This document shows positions 16,401-24,482 of a stretch of DNA of 41,480 nt, piece after piece. This DNA is from a virus: positions 1 to 41,480 of IMG/VR virus record IMGVR_UViG_3300021197_001264; one strand, written 5' to 3'. The notes under the pieces were generated by a model. The model saw only the letters and a list, made by a program, of their open reading frames with translations. It searched no databases and was not told where the DNA came from. Numbering within the stretch: the first letter of the stretch is position 1; each line of letters starts with the position of its first letter. The position numbers were made by a program, and so were the translations under genes.

Positions 16401-19258
16401 CTAGTAGAACCTTCAGAAAGAAGGAATTGATCATTATTTCTTCCAGCATACTCTGTTCCGTAAAAGATTCCATACCAGTAGCTTAGACTAAGTCTTCCTC
16501 CCTGATAATTCTGCCTTATATTAACTTCCCCGTCTACAATAGAATATGGGCCTTCAAGTGCTCCAGAGTTGACATACGGGTCCTCTATTCTTAGGATATC
16601 GTTGGTTGAAAAATTCAGATACCCAATAATTTTTTCTTTGAAGATGTTTCTCCCGACCGTGCCTCGATCATCAATGAACTCGTGAGGTCCAAAAGCTTGC
16701 CCCTTAACATTTGTGTACCCAGATAAACCAGGCACAATCCTGTGATCAGAATCTATCTCAGTATTGCCCGAAACAAATAAACCGCCCTCTTCATTAACCT
16801 GTACACCCTGAAATCCACGGAACAAACCTATGTAGTCTGTAGGACCAAAGTCTGGTGCCACTTCAACATTTCCAGAGTTTATAAAACTATGAGGAAGCCC
16901 TGGGTAGTCAAACGTATTTCCTCCGTTATATTCAGCATCGCCAACTTGAGCTTCAGGATTAACCGTTATTGGACCCATTTTGTTTTCTAAAAAGAAAACA
17001 TTCATATCAAGACCAGCCTCTTTTTCTGGAACCTCTGGGGTATCAAACAAGCATATACTTCTTACGGCGTCTTGATTTGCTGCATCGTCTAAAAAATCTT
17101 TGGTAAAGTAAATCCACCCTCTGCTGCCGCTACGAGTGACCCTAGGTATCATAGTAACAGTTTCTACTTGCCTTAGATTGCTTACATGAAGGCTAAACAC
17201 AGGTCCAATATTTATGTCTGTGTCCGATGAAGTCTTTATGGCATTGTTTGTTTTTTGGCTATATCTTAATTGAAAAGTTGCCTGAGCTTTATTTATAGCA
17301 AAGAATCCTGAAGGAGGACAGTTTTCGGAGCCTGAGTAATTATTTTGAGTAAAACAACTCACTACAGTTCTTGCTCTTTTGTCAGAATCAGATATAAAAC
17401 CATATCCGTCGCTTGAGCTCATAAGCTGGTCTATCGAAACCGTAGGTGACTGACCAGCTGCTATTTGAGCAAGCAAATCTAAAGACTCCTGATTAGTGTC
17501 TCCTATGAAAAAGTCAGCCCTTGGCTCGCCTTGAGCGTCTTGATTTCCAAAGAATTGTATCAGAACGTTTTCAATAAATGCTTTTACGTTGCTAGAGCCA
17601 CTTATGTTTTCGGTAATACGAAACTTAGCCCTAAACTTCACAAACTCACTGGGAACAATAAAAGGATTAGATGCGGAGGTTCCAAACTTTATGTTTTGCA
17701 CCACGAGGTCGCCGATGTTGTTGTTTGGGTTTGTAACAGTCCATGATGCGTCAAGCTGGCCAACACCAGCGTTATTTTGAAACACCATAGGGGAATGGTT
17801 TCCGAGACTATTGATGTTGTTACCCTCTATTCCTTTGTAATTTACTGAAGCGCTTTCAGAATCAGGCCTTTCATCACCTAATCCAAAGCCACAGTTTTGA
17901 AAGTTGTGAAAAGATTGAACGCTGTTGTACAGCTCAAAGTTGCCATCAGGCTCAACGGCAAAAGATATGTCGGCTATGCCTCCCTGCGGTAGCTCTGAAG
18001 GCAAGTCAGAAAGATCAAACTGATAAGAAGCCCTTCTGTTAAAAACTTTAGAGTTGTCGTCATAGCTGCTAGATGCTACTAAGTTTTCTCCAATTAAAGA
18101 AACTGTATCGCCAGAATCCTCTAAAAAACAAGGAGTTACAAGCGACTTTATTCCTATGCGTATGTCTACAAAATCTTCTGGGCGAGGGACGTCAACAGTA
18201 GAGAAGCTAGCTTTTACAGCTCCAGTATCGTACCCCTCTTCATAGTTTCCGTATATAAGCCTGTCGTTTATAACTGACTGAGCCTTAGCCTTTCTAGGCA
18301 AGGCGTCATTTAGCTTGTTCTGATCTTCTTCAGGGACACCTGTAAGTACAGAGTCGTTGTAAAAGTCAAATATGAGCTCATCAGCAGCTGCCTTTTCAGA
18401 CACAGTAAAAAAGGAGCCATTGTTCCCTATCCTGACAAGAAGCCTTATTTTTTCTATGTTGCCCGTATAGTTCTCAATAGAGTTTACGGTTTTGGGTATG
18501 GTGACCCTTATAAGGTTTGCTGCCTCTAGGTTAGGGTCTGACAGAGACCCTTGAGAAAGGTATGGCGGTGGCACCGCTACATTAGAGTACGTAGAAATAG
18601 CGCTTTCTTCACCCCCTTTGTATATGCACTGATACGCAAATTGAAAACCCTCTACAGATCTAAAGTTTACGGACTTACCTGAGTCAGCTGTAAACTCCCA
18701 TGTTGGCGGGTGCATAGGCGTCTTCGGGCAGGCCGTTATAAAGTCTATCTTTTTTGCAGCGCTGTCCCCGCTTGCTGGAGCTATACCAGCCTTAAGAGAA
18801 AGTTTTTTGGGCTCGGTGCGACCATCAGTAAAATACAGTATGATGCTTCCGTCGCTATGGTATACTATATCCCCCTTTACAAAATCGTCATGAAGAAACT
18901 GAAAATGCTCCGAGGTGTATACAGCTTCAAAAGAATCTGATGATGTAACCTTGTAAACTCCCTGTTTGCCTGCATTTGTGCAAAAAACAAAAACATAGAC
19001 TTCTGCGTTTACCTCATCGGAAACGCTACCAACAACCCTAAAAGACTCTCCAGCCCCAATAAGAGCAACATCCTGACCCAAGGCATCATTACCCTTTACT
19101 GGCTTTATAACACCTGCATCACCTGTGCCAGAATTAGAAGCTGTCTCTGCATCAAAATCATCAATAGAGATATTGATGGCATTGTACATCTCCGTCTTGT
19201 CTAGAAGCCTTGCATCTTTTGATCTATTAAGCTTCCTTGGGATTATCTTATCTATCAT
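13418..19258 (-). CDS. Giant tail nozzle/muzzle-like protein with C-terminal calcium-loop extension
   Basis: This is a 1946-residue protein. The first 1570 residues are beta-rich with repeated short strands (for example VYVFVFCTNAGKQGVYKV and IILYFTDGRTEPKKLSL), as in T7 gp12-type nozzles and the larger crAss-like muzzle proteins. It directly follows the connector-like genes, which supports a place at the tail end. At about 1580 a P-P-P-P-P hinge leads to a 365-residue extension. It starts with a coiled coil, then has calcium loops at residues 1648, 1676, 1799 and 1872, mixed with repeats of G-(Y/F)-x-x-G and S-V-D-I-T-x-D-N. It ends in a D/G-rich tail. The extension is probably surface exposed and calcium dependent, perhaps for adsorption. 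The ATG at 19258 overlaps the previous stop (ATGA). The nozzle role is inferred from position and fold-like pattern. Confidence 0.7.
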   Translation of the reverse strand: MIDKIIPRKLNRSKDARLLDKTEMYNAINISIDDFDAETASNSGTGDAGVIKPVKGNDALGQDVALIGAGESFRVVGSVSDEVNAEVYVFVFCTNAGKQGVYKVTSSDSFEAVYTSEHFQFLHDDFVKGDIVYHSDGSIILYFTDGRTEPKKLSLKAGIAPASGDSAAKKIDFITACPKTPMHPPTWEFTADSGKSVNFRSVEGFQFAYQCIYKGGEESAISTYSNVAVPPPYLSQGSLSDPNLEAANLIRVTIPKTVNSIENYTGNIEKIRLLVRIGNNGSFFTVSEKAAADELIFDFYNDSVLTGVPEEDQNKLNDALPRKAKAQSVINDRLIYGNYEEGYDTGAVKASFSTVDVPRPEDFVDIRIGIKSLVTPCFLEDSGDTVSLIGENLVASSSYDDNSKVFNRRASYQFDLSDLPSELPQGGIADISFAVEPDGNFELYNSVQSFHNFQNCGFGLGDERPDSESASVNYKGIEGNNINSLGNHSPMVFQNNAGVGQLDASWTVTNPNNNIGDLVVQNIKFGTSASNPFIVPSEFVKFRAKFRITENISGSSNVKAFIENVLIQFFGNQDAQGEPRADFFIGDTNQESLDLLAQIAAGQSPTVSIDQLMSSSDGYGFISDSDKRARTVVSCFTQNNYSGSENCPPSGFFAINKAQATFQLRYSQKTNNAIKTSSDTDINIGPVFSLHVSNLRQVETVTMIPRVTRSGSRGWIYFTKDFLDDAANQDAVRSICLFDTPEVPEKEAGLDMNVFFLENKMGPITVNPEAQVGDAEYNGGNTFDYPGLPHSFINSGNVEVAPDFGPTDYIGLFRGFQGVQVNEEGGLFVSGNTEIDSDHRIVPGLSGYTNVKGQAFGPHEFIDDRGTVGRNIFKEKIIGYLNFSTNDILRIEDPYVNSGALEGPYSIVDGEVNIRQNYQGGRLSLSYWYGIFYGTEYAGRNNDQFLLSEGSTSDSPTAVLNGAFSYKQFSEGDKADIIGRTVPEVEVGRTSFSFTTPSTTSSAVGRSFKRHCDHSFAILYYDERGRPGEPVPLGSHFVRQISDPGIANIVINIDDTTPPPDWAHTYKILYGGNNSVSDFVQYSSGAAFVPKSSNNENGVIYVSLNHLQHNNEISYSKAFGAVGSDGDKDLYTFSEGDRLRIISFFNNDANAVYPRPNDPYEFQVLGTVTLGDDPTSNPLTVDGDEVHPAKTGQFLIIKDNPEASGFSFSDVAGALSEGQTTQEVYDNTNFWNRRCVFEIFSPQKKKEVESRIYYELGGTYNVVRETTTPAVPKHQTLSILVDQGDVYFRKIAVNMQDFDEVTNSFVGLIGNGTNTIDEPTSPNFRSFHLESKAFTDIFPGADVLPYGKPRVAIQKEQPVRDGDNVESAGSSNKYARGSSMKFSDRSNSNSNIVRYTSFNDAKLPFKDLQTNDGEIFYLVNYSDSIFCIQRLKCSSIPVSRNILSDALGNDTVITTSKVLGSEKYYAGAYGTDVPESVTNAAGAIYFVSVRNKEVYRFSPTAGIDVISEKGMGSFFEEILSSAESAGDAFKVVGGFDPDQQEFIISVTDTLTSFAAPGAATRSNLVAPADVVASDFTFDFEIIDPPPPPDVIAETLVDLQEQVDELTTAANDNAELVAEAFTDGFDAGVLSTGGEGLGSDLAEALETFDATGDGDLTFEDYEQIVAEGFAIAADSYDTDGDGVIGPSDFPEALADFEEAAAEEGAAGVDIQSYYQEGYEQGVNSVDVSQAFQDGVDSVDITGDNDSVYFDGYTAGVAANPDTSTEDILQAYEAGFTAGEENVDITSDNEAVLQSQFEALDTDGDGVITPQDFPEALAGFEQAAVDTYIINNPPGAAFTFADIETFFEDEQLTQEQGLQIYNAFLLQNPGLAADVNGDLSVSVSDLLALLGSFGGTVDAFSVPPSLDPNVIASGFEDFDAGGDEGGGDDDDDGVGGDDDGGLGQGDSN
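13421..14520 (-). other. EF-hand/dockerin-like repeat region of the nozzle-like protein
   Basis: Four loops fit the calcium pattern D-x-(D/N/T)-x-D-x-x-x-x-x-x-D: DATGDGDLTFED (14282-14317), DTDGDGVIGPSD (about 14198-14233), DTDGDGVITPQD (about 13829-13864) and DVNGDLSVSVSD (about 13610-13645). The two middle loops are followed by nearly the same helix, F-P-E-A-L-A-(D/G)-F-E. Position 12 is Asp, as in dockerins, rather than the Glu usual in EF hands. Between loops two and three lie copies of G-(Y/F)-x-x-G and S-V-D-I-T-x-D-N. Confidence 0.8.
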
Positions 19259-20136
19259 CAGTACTTAGGTGCCAGTATAAAGTTCTTTCGAATAGTTTTC
19301 AGTGCCTCCTCTTTAGTGAAGTTACTGAGTCTAGCTTTAGCTAGTCTGCGATCGTTATAATATTCGCGTCTAGCTCTGGCCTTTTCGTTTGCTGGGACCG
19401 TTGACTTTCTTTCACAAAGTTTGTAGTACATATAACTCCTTAGGGCCTCCTCAGCATACACGTGTATTACTGGATTGGTAGACCTAGCTTCATCAGCTAC
19501 ATACTCTAAAACAAGCTCGGTAGACCCTGAATCAGTATCCACCTCAATTCTATTTTGGTCAAGGTTTATCCTATACTCTCCAGAAAGGTGACCACCACCA
19601 AGGCCGTACATCCTGCCTATGCCCCCTTGAAACAAATAATTTTCAAAGATAAAATAATCTAGATCACTGCTGCCGCTAGTAGATCCATCAGTAGCTCCTT
19701 TGTCGTCTTCCCTATCAAGGATAATATTAGACGGTATACTAAGAGGCCCCGTAGAGCTATCAGAACTGCCAGTTGTGTTTTTCCTTGAGTAGTTTAGGTT
19801 TTTATTCTGACCCAAAACCCTTAAGACGCCATTATCGTCCACAATTCCGATCTTTAATAGATCCACATAGTCCTCTGGCAACGTAACGGTTCCGTTAGCC
19901 TGAATAGTCCTTTTGATGGATCGTATTCTGCTACTCACGTCAAAGCCAAACTCCCTAATACCACGAAGAGCAATATTCCTAATAGCCGTGTCAGAGACAT
20001 TGCTGGTGTAATCATCGCTGTCCATTGTCACAATAAAGTCATCAATCAGCTGACGAAGAGAGACAAAGTTCATCGTCTCACTGTTGGTTGCGCTACCAGA
20101 TCTTGACCCGCTGTATGTTACGTCTTCAAATGCCAT
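19258..20136 (-). CDS. Head-tail connector / tail adaptor-like protein (T7 gp11-like position)
   Basis: This is a 292-residue protein. After a short S/G-rich leader, it reads FVSLRQLIDDFIVTMDSDDY, then a helix A-I-R-N-I-A-L-R-G-I-R-E-F-G-F-D, then a strand T-V-T-L-P-E-D-Y-V-D-L-L-K-I-G-I-V, then V-L-G-Q-N-K-N-L-N-Y. The C-terminal part has E-Y-V-A-D-E-A-R and a basic helix C-E-R-K...R-A-R-R-E-Y-Y-N. This helix, LP-x-D-Y-hydrophobic and helix order is common in adaptor or gatekeeper proteins between portal and nozzle. Its place after another connector-type gene and before the nozzle-like gene supports this. It overlaps the neighbours at both ends (TAATG with the 275-residue gene, ATGA with the nozzle-like gene). 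Confidence 0.62.
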   Translation of the reverse strand: MAFEDVTYSGSRSGSATNSETMNFVSLRQLIDDFIVTMDSDDYTSNVSDTAIRNIALRGIREFGFDVSSRIRSIKRTIQANGTVTLPEDYVDLLKIGIVDDNGVLRVLGQNKNLNYSRKNTTGSSDSSTGPLSIPSNIILDREDDKGATDGSTSGSSDLDYFIFENYLFQGGIGRMYGLGGGHLSGEYRINLDQNRIEVDTDSGSTELVLEYVADEARSTNPVIHVYAEEALRSYMYYKLCERKSTVPANEKARARREYYNDRRLAKARLSNFTKEEALKTIRKNFILAPKY

Positions 20137-20963
20137 TAGTTGTTTGTTGTTTCAGCAACACCGTACTGCGTTAATACATCGTCTCTCAATCTCACTCCTA
20201 TCATTCTTACAATCTCCCCGACAAGCTCTCTTAAGTAATGTGGTGGAAGCTCAAAGTCTACAGAGCCTGCTTGGTTCTCTATTATGAACCCATCAGAAAT
20301 TTCTGATACCGTATAAATAGGCGTTTCAGGCAATCTGTAATATTTGATATTTATATCAGAAGATATAGTTTGAGGAAAGATGTCAATGTTATCTCCATCA
20401 ATAAGGGCCACAGGAAAATCTTCGGTAGGGGTAGACAGGTTGCTGTTTAAGACCCGCTTTGCTTTTTCTGCATCATATATGATCTCAACAGATGTGTTGG
20501 TATCAAATACATTCATGCTTATAATCCTTGAAAGATCAGAGGGTTTTAAAACACTAGCTACTGATTCTTTAAGAAGAAGAACTGCAAGTCCATCTGCATC
20601 AAAAAGAAGATTTCCGTTTGCATCTGTAGCTTGAATAGGACCTCCTTCTGCATTAAGAACCAAATCGTCGGGGGTTAGAGTTCCATCTTCCCCAAGCTCC
20701 TCCTGACCTACATTTAGGAGGTGGGTTCTTATGAAGTGAGACAGATCCTCCTCGACCATCTTGTAGGCCGACTTATCCCTGCCTGCGTCGCTCCCAGAAC
20801 GTCTCAATCGTGTAGCTAGCTTTAGCTCATTAAACATCTCATTATAGACGTTAAGCTGAGCCACCTCTGCGAGTGTATTAAATACTGCAGGAGTAACAAA
20901 GCCTTTCTGGTCTTTGTTGCAAAGATCTCTCACAATGCTGTATACCACTCCTATTCTTACCAT
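20136..20963 (-). CDS. Conserved connector/ring-type virion protein
   Basis: I place the start at the ATG at 20963 (275 residues: M-V-R-I-G-V-V-Y-S-I-V-R-D). A longer form would begin with a TTG at 20978 and would run through the promoter box. The N-terminal region reads VRDLCNKDQKGFVTPAVFNT, then L-A-E-V-A-Q-L-N-V-Y-N-E-M-F-N-E, a helical block also seen beside adaptor genes in related Bacteroidota phages, as far as I recall. The C-terminal part has I-K-Y-Y-R-L-P-E-T-P and L-P-P-H-Y-L-R-E-L-V-G-E-I-V-R-M-I-G, a pattern typical of small connector proteins. It is probably one ring of the head-tail joint. The function is inferred from neighbours. Confidence 0.6.
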   Translation of the reverse strand: MVRIGVVYSIVRDLCNKDQKGFVTPAVFNTLAEVAQLNVYNEMFNELKLATRLRRSGSDAGRDKSAYKMVEEDLSHFIRTHLLNVGQEELGEDGTLTPDDLVLNAEGGPIQATDANGNLLFDADGLAVLLLKESVASVLKPSDLSRIISMNVFDTNTSVEIIYDAEKAKRVLNSNLSTPTEDFPVALIDGDNIDIFPQTISSDINIKYYRLPETPIYTVSEISDGFIIENQAGSVDFELPPHYLRELVGEIVRMIGVRLRDDVLTQYGVAETTNN

Positions 20964-20967
20964 GCTG

Positions 20968-20975
20968 TAAATATA
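20968..20975 (-). promoter_or_regulatory. -7 element variant TATATTTA, nearly leaderless
   Basis: TATATTTA is followed by CAGC and the ATG at 20963. It differs from TAnnTTTG in the last base. It lies directly after the U tract of a strong terminator, so the connector-nozzle genes can be transcribed independently of the genes before them. Confidence 0.55.
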
Positions 20976-20980
20976 CAAAC

Positions 20981-21007
20981 AAAAAAAAGAGGCCCCGAAG
21001 GGCCTCT
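20981..21007 (-). terminator. Strong intrinsic terminator with UUCG loop
   Basis: On the minus strand AGAGGCCC-TTCG-GGGCCTCT forms a perfect eight-pair GC-rich stem with the very stable UUCG loop, followed by seven or more T. It lies just past the TAA of the 284-residue gene. Confidence 0.93.
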
Positions 21008-21009
21008 CT

Positions 21010-21864
21010 TTACGACAAGCGCTCTAGGCGCTCCTCCAGACTCGATAGTACCGAGGCTCCTTTTTCTGTCAAACAGAACCTAGTCATGACGTCCATTGCG
21101 TCCTGACCAACAGGAATAGATACAATCAGGCTGTTGCTGTCAAACCAGTACACCCCGTCTCTTTTGATCTTGATGATCTGGTAGTCGGCAGCTTGCTGGA
21201 TGTAGCTTCTAGCCATAACCTGAGGGGAGTCAAACGACTCCAAGAAGTCTTGTGGGTTCTTCTTTGCAATACGCAACAGGTTGTAGCGGATCTCAGATAC
21301 AGGAGCGTTGATGTTTACGTTGAAGTAGATAGCCACTGGGAGCAGCTCAGACACCTCCGAGTCTCTTACTTTGTCTACAGCCTCGCTTACAGCAAACTCT
21401 CTTCTAAGCTCCTGCTCAGCCTCTACCTTCTTGTTGACCTCCTTGAAGAGGCCACCGCCTTTGGCGATATTCAAAGGGTGGGCCTCAAGGAACAGGCGCA
21501 GGTTGGGCTTGTTCTTAGGGACGAAGATTCTGCCCTCGTTAAAGATGACAGCCTCTCTGCGAGCGTTGTCGCTTTGCTCATCTACGAAGATAGATGGCTC
21601 GTTGGGGCAGTAACGAATCTCCCGAACAGAGTCCTTCTCTTCGTCATACACGGTGACACCCTTTTGAGGTAGCATAAACACGACACCTCCGTTGCGAGGA
21701 ATCTCAAATTCTTTGTTTGTGTTTACTGTCTCCTTGCGTCTGATAGCTGGCTTCTTAGGCTTAGCTGGAGGCGCTTGAGTGGTTGGTACGGGAGGTATGT
21801 TAGCCTCTACTGTTTCGGCCTTTTTGGGGCGGCCTGCCCGTCTTTTTGTAGCTTGTTCAGCCAT
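21010..21864 (-). CDS. Conserved phage protein with N-terminal AT-hook-like motif
   Basis: This is a 284-residue protein. Residues about 7-15 read K-R-R-A-G-R-P-K-K, the G-R-P core of an AT hook that binds the minor groove of A/T-rich DNA. A Pro/Lys linker follows with a second basic patch K-P-A-I-R-R-K-E. The rest is a folded domain with F-M-L-P-Q-K-G-V, R-Y-C-P-N-E-P-S-I-F-V-D-E-Q, F-N-E-G-R-I-F-V-P and F-L-E-A-H-P-L-N. The C-terminal half is charged and helical. Similar proteins occur in other marine phages, as far as I recall, without a known role. It starts 11 bases after the lectin-like gene and ends in a terminator, so the two form one transcription unit. DNA binding within the head is possible but not shown. 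Confidence 0.62.
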   Translation of the reverse strand: MAEQATKRRAGRPKKAETVEANIPPVPTTQAPPAKPKKPAIRRKETVNTNKEFEIPRNGGVVFMLPQKGVTVYDEEKDSVREIRYCPNEPSIFVDEQSDNARREAVIFNEGRIFVPKNKPNLRLFLEAHPLNIAKGGGLFKEVNKKVEAEQELRREFAVSEAVDKVRDSEVSELLPVAIYFNVNINAPVSEIRYNLLRIAKKNPQDFLESFDSPQVMARSYIQQAADYQIIKIKRDGVYWFDSNSLIVSIPVGQDAMDVMTRFCLTEKGASVLSSLEERLERLS

Positions 21865-21875
21865 GGTAAATTAAA

Positions 21876-23171
21876 TTAAGGTTTGTTATAGAGTGTAAAA
21901 AGATCTTGTGCTAGCTTAGATGCAAAGTCTGTGCCTGGGTCTGAATTTATGACTCCAAAACGAGCGATGCTTTGTTTGCTGAGCGTAGCCAAACCTGCAG
22001 CAAGGTCTCCTGAAGTTCCAAGCCTTTCTATCGTAAGGGGCCCCTCAAGAGGTCCAGATTTTGAGGTGGTAGAAAATGAGCTTGTCTCTGAAGCCAATAG
22101 CTCTGCAATAATTTCCCCAGACCTGCCGTAAACAAAGATGTTGTTGAACTCGTCTCTCCTGACAACAAGAACGTGACATGGTATGTCGTCTGGACTGGCG
22201 GATCCAACAGACATCTGTTGAGGGAAATCTACTGATGTAGCTGATGTAGCTGGCATAGGGGTGCCTGATCCAGCATGCCTGATGCTAATTAGATTTTTTA
22301 CTCTTTGAGTGAGGGACGGTTTGTCATCTGCGGCTCTATCCTCAAGGAGTTTTCCGCTAGGCCCCATAGTCTCTCCAGCTGCATCTCCGTACATGATCTG
22401 GCCGTAATCGTTGTGTAGGCCTGCAGAAGTGTATTGAGTGGAGAATACGATGTACAAGATGTATTCTTCTTGAGCCCTGAAGGTAGGGACCACCATGTGC
22501 TCGGCGGTCAAGAACGTTACAGACTTTGTATTAAGACCTATGTCAGAAGAAGCTGGATCGTTGCAAGCAGGAGTGCTTACGACACTGCTGATGTCGTAAG
22601 CCCCCGACCCTGTACCAGCGTTGGCCCAAGAAGAAACAGTGTCTGTGTTAGCGAATCCTGCAAGGCCTTCATGGTTGAAGTCTATAGTAGGCAACTTCCC
22701 AAAGAAGTTAATACCAGCTATCGTGTTCTGGAACTGTGAGGCTTCGTCTCCTACCGAGATATCTCCACTTACTGTATCTACGGCCAGGGTGGGGACAATG
22801 GTTTTTGTTTTTACCTCCGCGTTAAACTTAGAGGACGTAGAGTTCCCGCCTACGTTGTCGAACCTCATGACGCTTCTGCCAGAGGGGTTTGAGATGAAGT
22901 TTACTATCTGCTCTAGAAGATCGGTCTCATCGCCAACATTGCAAGCAACCTCGATCTTAGTCTTAGGCAAGGACTCCCCTTCTTTAAGGAAGGTAGTCTC
23001 AAATGCAGATGATTCGTTGAATGTGATGACGACAGCCCCTAGCTTGGTAGTAAGCAGGGATACGTTATCAGCTGGCATTGATATCGTAGAGATACCAAAA
23101 CCAGAGTTAGATGTATCATTCCCAGAGGATTGAGACTCCTTTTCTGTTCTAAACAAGAAGAACTTTTTCAT
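21876..23171 (-). CDS. Virion protein with C-terminal LamG/ConA-like (lectin) domain
   Basis: This is a 431-residue protein. After a short leader it has an N-terminal strand-rich part (about 30-130), including V-M-R-F-D-N. From about 155 it resembles concanavalin A/laminin G-type domains: LPTIDFNHEGLAGFAN, then Y-I-L-Y-I-V-F-S-T-Q-Y, P-C-H-V-L-V-V-R-R-D-E, F-V-Y-G-R-S-G-E-I-I-A-E, and a final helix L-A-Q-D-L-F-T-L-Y-N. Such domains bind sugars, so this may be a decoration or host-contact protein. It has its own TATATTTG promoter 16 bases before the ATG, right behind a terminator, so it starts a new transcription unit together with the AT-hook gene. Position after the capsid genes fits a head or neck protein. 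Confidence 0.62.
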   Translation of the reverse strand: MKKFFLFRTEKESQSSGNDTSNSGFGISTISMPADNVSLLTTKLGAVVITFNESSAFETTFLKEGESLPKTKIEVACNVGDETDLLEQIVNFISNPSGRSVMRFDNVGGNSTSSKFNAEVKTKTIVPTLAVDTVSGDISVGDEASQFQNTIAGINFFGKLPTIDFNHEGLAGFANTDTVSSWANAGTGSGAYDISSVVSTPACNDPASSDIGLNTKSVTFLTAEHMVVPTFRAQEEYILYIVFSTQYTSAGLHNDYGQIMYGDAAGETMGPSGKLLEDRAADDKPSLTQRVKNLISIRHAGSGTPMPATSATSVDFPQQMSVGSASPDDIPCHVLVVRRDEFNNIFVYGRSGEIIAELLASETSSFSTTSKSGPLEGPLTIERLGTSGDLAAGLATLSKQSIARFGVINSDPGTDFASKLAQDLFTLYNKP

Positions 23172-23187
23172 TGCATTAAAGATACCG

Positions 23188-23195
23188 CAAATATA
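23188..23195 (-). promoter_or_regulatory. -7 promoter element TATATTTG
   Basis: The context reads TTTTTAC-TATATTTG-CGG, with 16 bases to the ATG at 23171. It lies only 10 bases after the terminator stem of the previous unit. Confidence 0.65.
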
Positions 23196-23205
23196 GTAAA
23201 AAGAA

Positions 23206-23227
23206 AAAGGCCCCCACAGGAGCCTTT
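23206..23227 (-). terminator. Intrinsic terminator after the 242-residue gene
   Basis: AAAGGCTCC-TGTG-GGGGCCTTT forms a nine-pair stem with one G-U pair, followed by TTCTTTTT. It ends the capsid-gene transcription unit. Confidence 0.88.
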
Positions 23228-23248
23228 CTCGTGAATATATTACAAGTA

Positions 23249-23977
23249 TCAGCTATTGTTGATTACCAAGAAGTGAATCTTGCTTGCAGTTGCAGACGTA
23301 TTCCCGCTTGAGTGTGGATTCACCAAACTTATTTTAAAGCTTCCTCCTGCGATTGTATGAACAGCAGCAGCAAGTTGAACATTGTTAGTTGTGTTTTCAT
23401 CTTGCACCGTTATCAGAATTACTGAATCAGCCTGAACTGTTGAATTAGTTACTGTAAATTCAGCATTTGTTGTAGCATTAAGAACAGCCGCTGCTAGTTG
23501 TATTACGCCAGACGTAGCATTGATTTCTACAGCCGTAGTATGATTCGACGCTTGAGTTACAGTCCCTGAATTGGTATGAATAATACCATGATCAGCAGCA
23601 GTAATAACAAAGTCACCATTGGTGGCGACAAAGTTACCAGAACTAGCGGTAATCCCACCCGAAGCACCTGTCACGTTGTGAGTAATGCCTGTAACAGAAG
23701 TAATGTTAGCGTCAATGTAAGCGCTGTTAACGTCATCTGCAATAACAACTACAGACTCTCTTGCGAGAGAAATAGCGTTACCAATAGATGTCATTACAGT
23801 CTTGGCAGTGCCACTAGCAACATCAATAGTAACTTGGCTGACTTCACCTGTGCTTCCATTCATGTCCTCAAAGTTGAGAACAATAGTGTCGGCGTCGGAG
23901 TCGTCTATACCAAGCAAGCGATCTGAAGGCACAATGTATTGTGCGGTAGCAGAATCGGCAAAATATAGATACTTCAT
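23249..23977 (-). CDS. Beta-rich virion (capsid-associated) protein
   Basis: This is a 242-residue protein. The N-terminal part, YLYFADSATAQYIVPSDRLL, is a conserved small-domain start in marine phage virion genes: D-x-x-x-x-x-Y-x-x-P-x-x-x-L-x-G-I, then D-T-I-V-L-N-F-E. The C-terminal half reads A-E-F-T-V-T-N-S-T-V, S-V-I-L-I-T-V-Q, G-G-S-F-K-I-S-L-V-N and H-F-L-V-I, a beta fold widely found in phage structural proteins. Composition is T/S/N/A-rich with hardly any charged residues in the middle. It lies 4 bases after the 159-residue gene and ends at a terminator. A decoration protein of the head is most likely, but a fibre role is possible. Confidence 0.6.
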   Translation of the reverse strand: MKYLYFADSATAQYIVPSDRLLGIDDSDADTIVLNFEDMNGSTGEVSQVTIDVASGTAKTVMTSIGNAISLARESVVVIADDVNSAYIDANITSVTGITHNVTGASGGITASSGNFVATNGDFVITAADHGIIHTNSGTVTQASNHTTAVEINATSGVIQLAAAVLNATTNAEFTVTNSTVQADSVILITVQDENTTNNVQLAAAVHTIAGGSFKISLVNPHSSGNTSATASKIHFLVINNS

Positions 23978-23981
23978 TCTA

Positions 23982-24461
23982 TTAGTTCAAGTGAGTGAAC
24001 ACAAAGTTCAGCTCAATTTCATTATCTCCAGTAACGGTTTGGTCTGCGCAAATTGTAGTGAAGAAAATTGTTCTATTAGAGTCAGTGTATCCTCCAGCAG
24101 CAGCAGCGGCAGTGTGGTCGTTAGAAGTTTCAGCAGAAGTTGCAGTAACAGAGTTAGCGCCATCCTTGCCCTTCAAAAGGAAGAATACAGAGTTGGCAGC
24201 AATCGCAGTTCCTCCATCGAGAAAACCATCTACATTTTTGCAGATCTGATCTCCAGATGTGACAGTGCCAATTTCAAACCCGACATCATCGGCAGAACCA
24301 ATGGTAACATTACCGATAAATCTGCAGATAACATCACTCAAAATAGTCCCAGCTGGTTGATCAACTTCAATCACAACCTCAGAAGCTTGAACAAAAGCAT
24401 CTTTTACAACAACTCTTTTTGCTGCCGTAACAGCTCCAGACCCGTATTTATATGTAGCCAT
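23982..24461 (-). CDS. Small beta-rich virion protein next to capsid gene
   Basis: This is a 159-residue protein. It starts MATYKYGSGAVTAAKRVVVK and continues with an alternating strand pattern, F-E-I-G-T-V-T-S-G-D-Q-I-C, and a C-terminal block T-V-T-G-D-N-E-I-E-L-N-F-V-F-T-H-L. No catalytic motif is visible. It directly follows the major capsid gene and a hairpin, and precedes a second beta-type protein, so a capsid decoration or stabilising protein is the best guess. Confidence 0.6.
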   Translation of the reverse strand: MATYKYGSGAVTAAKRVVVKDAFVQASEVVIEVDQPAGTILSDVICRFIGNVTIGSADDVGFEIGTVTSGDQICKNVDGFLDGGTAIAANSVFFLLKGKDGANSVTATSAETSNDHTAAAAAGGYTDSNRTIFFTTICADQTVTGDNEIELNFVFTHLN

Positions 24462-24482
24462 AATAGTTGTTTTATGAAGCTT

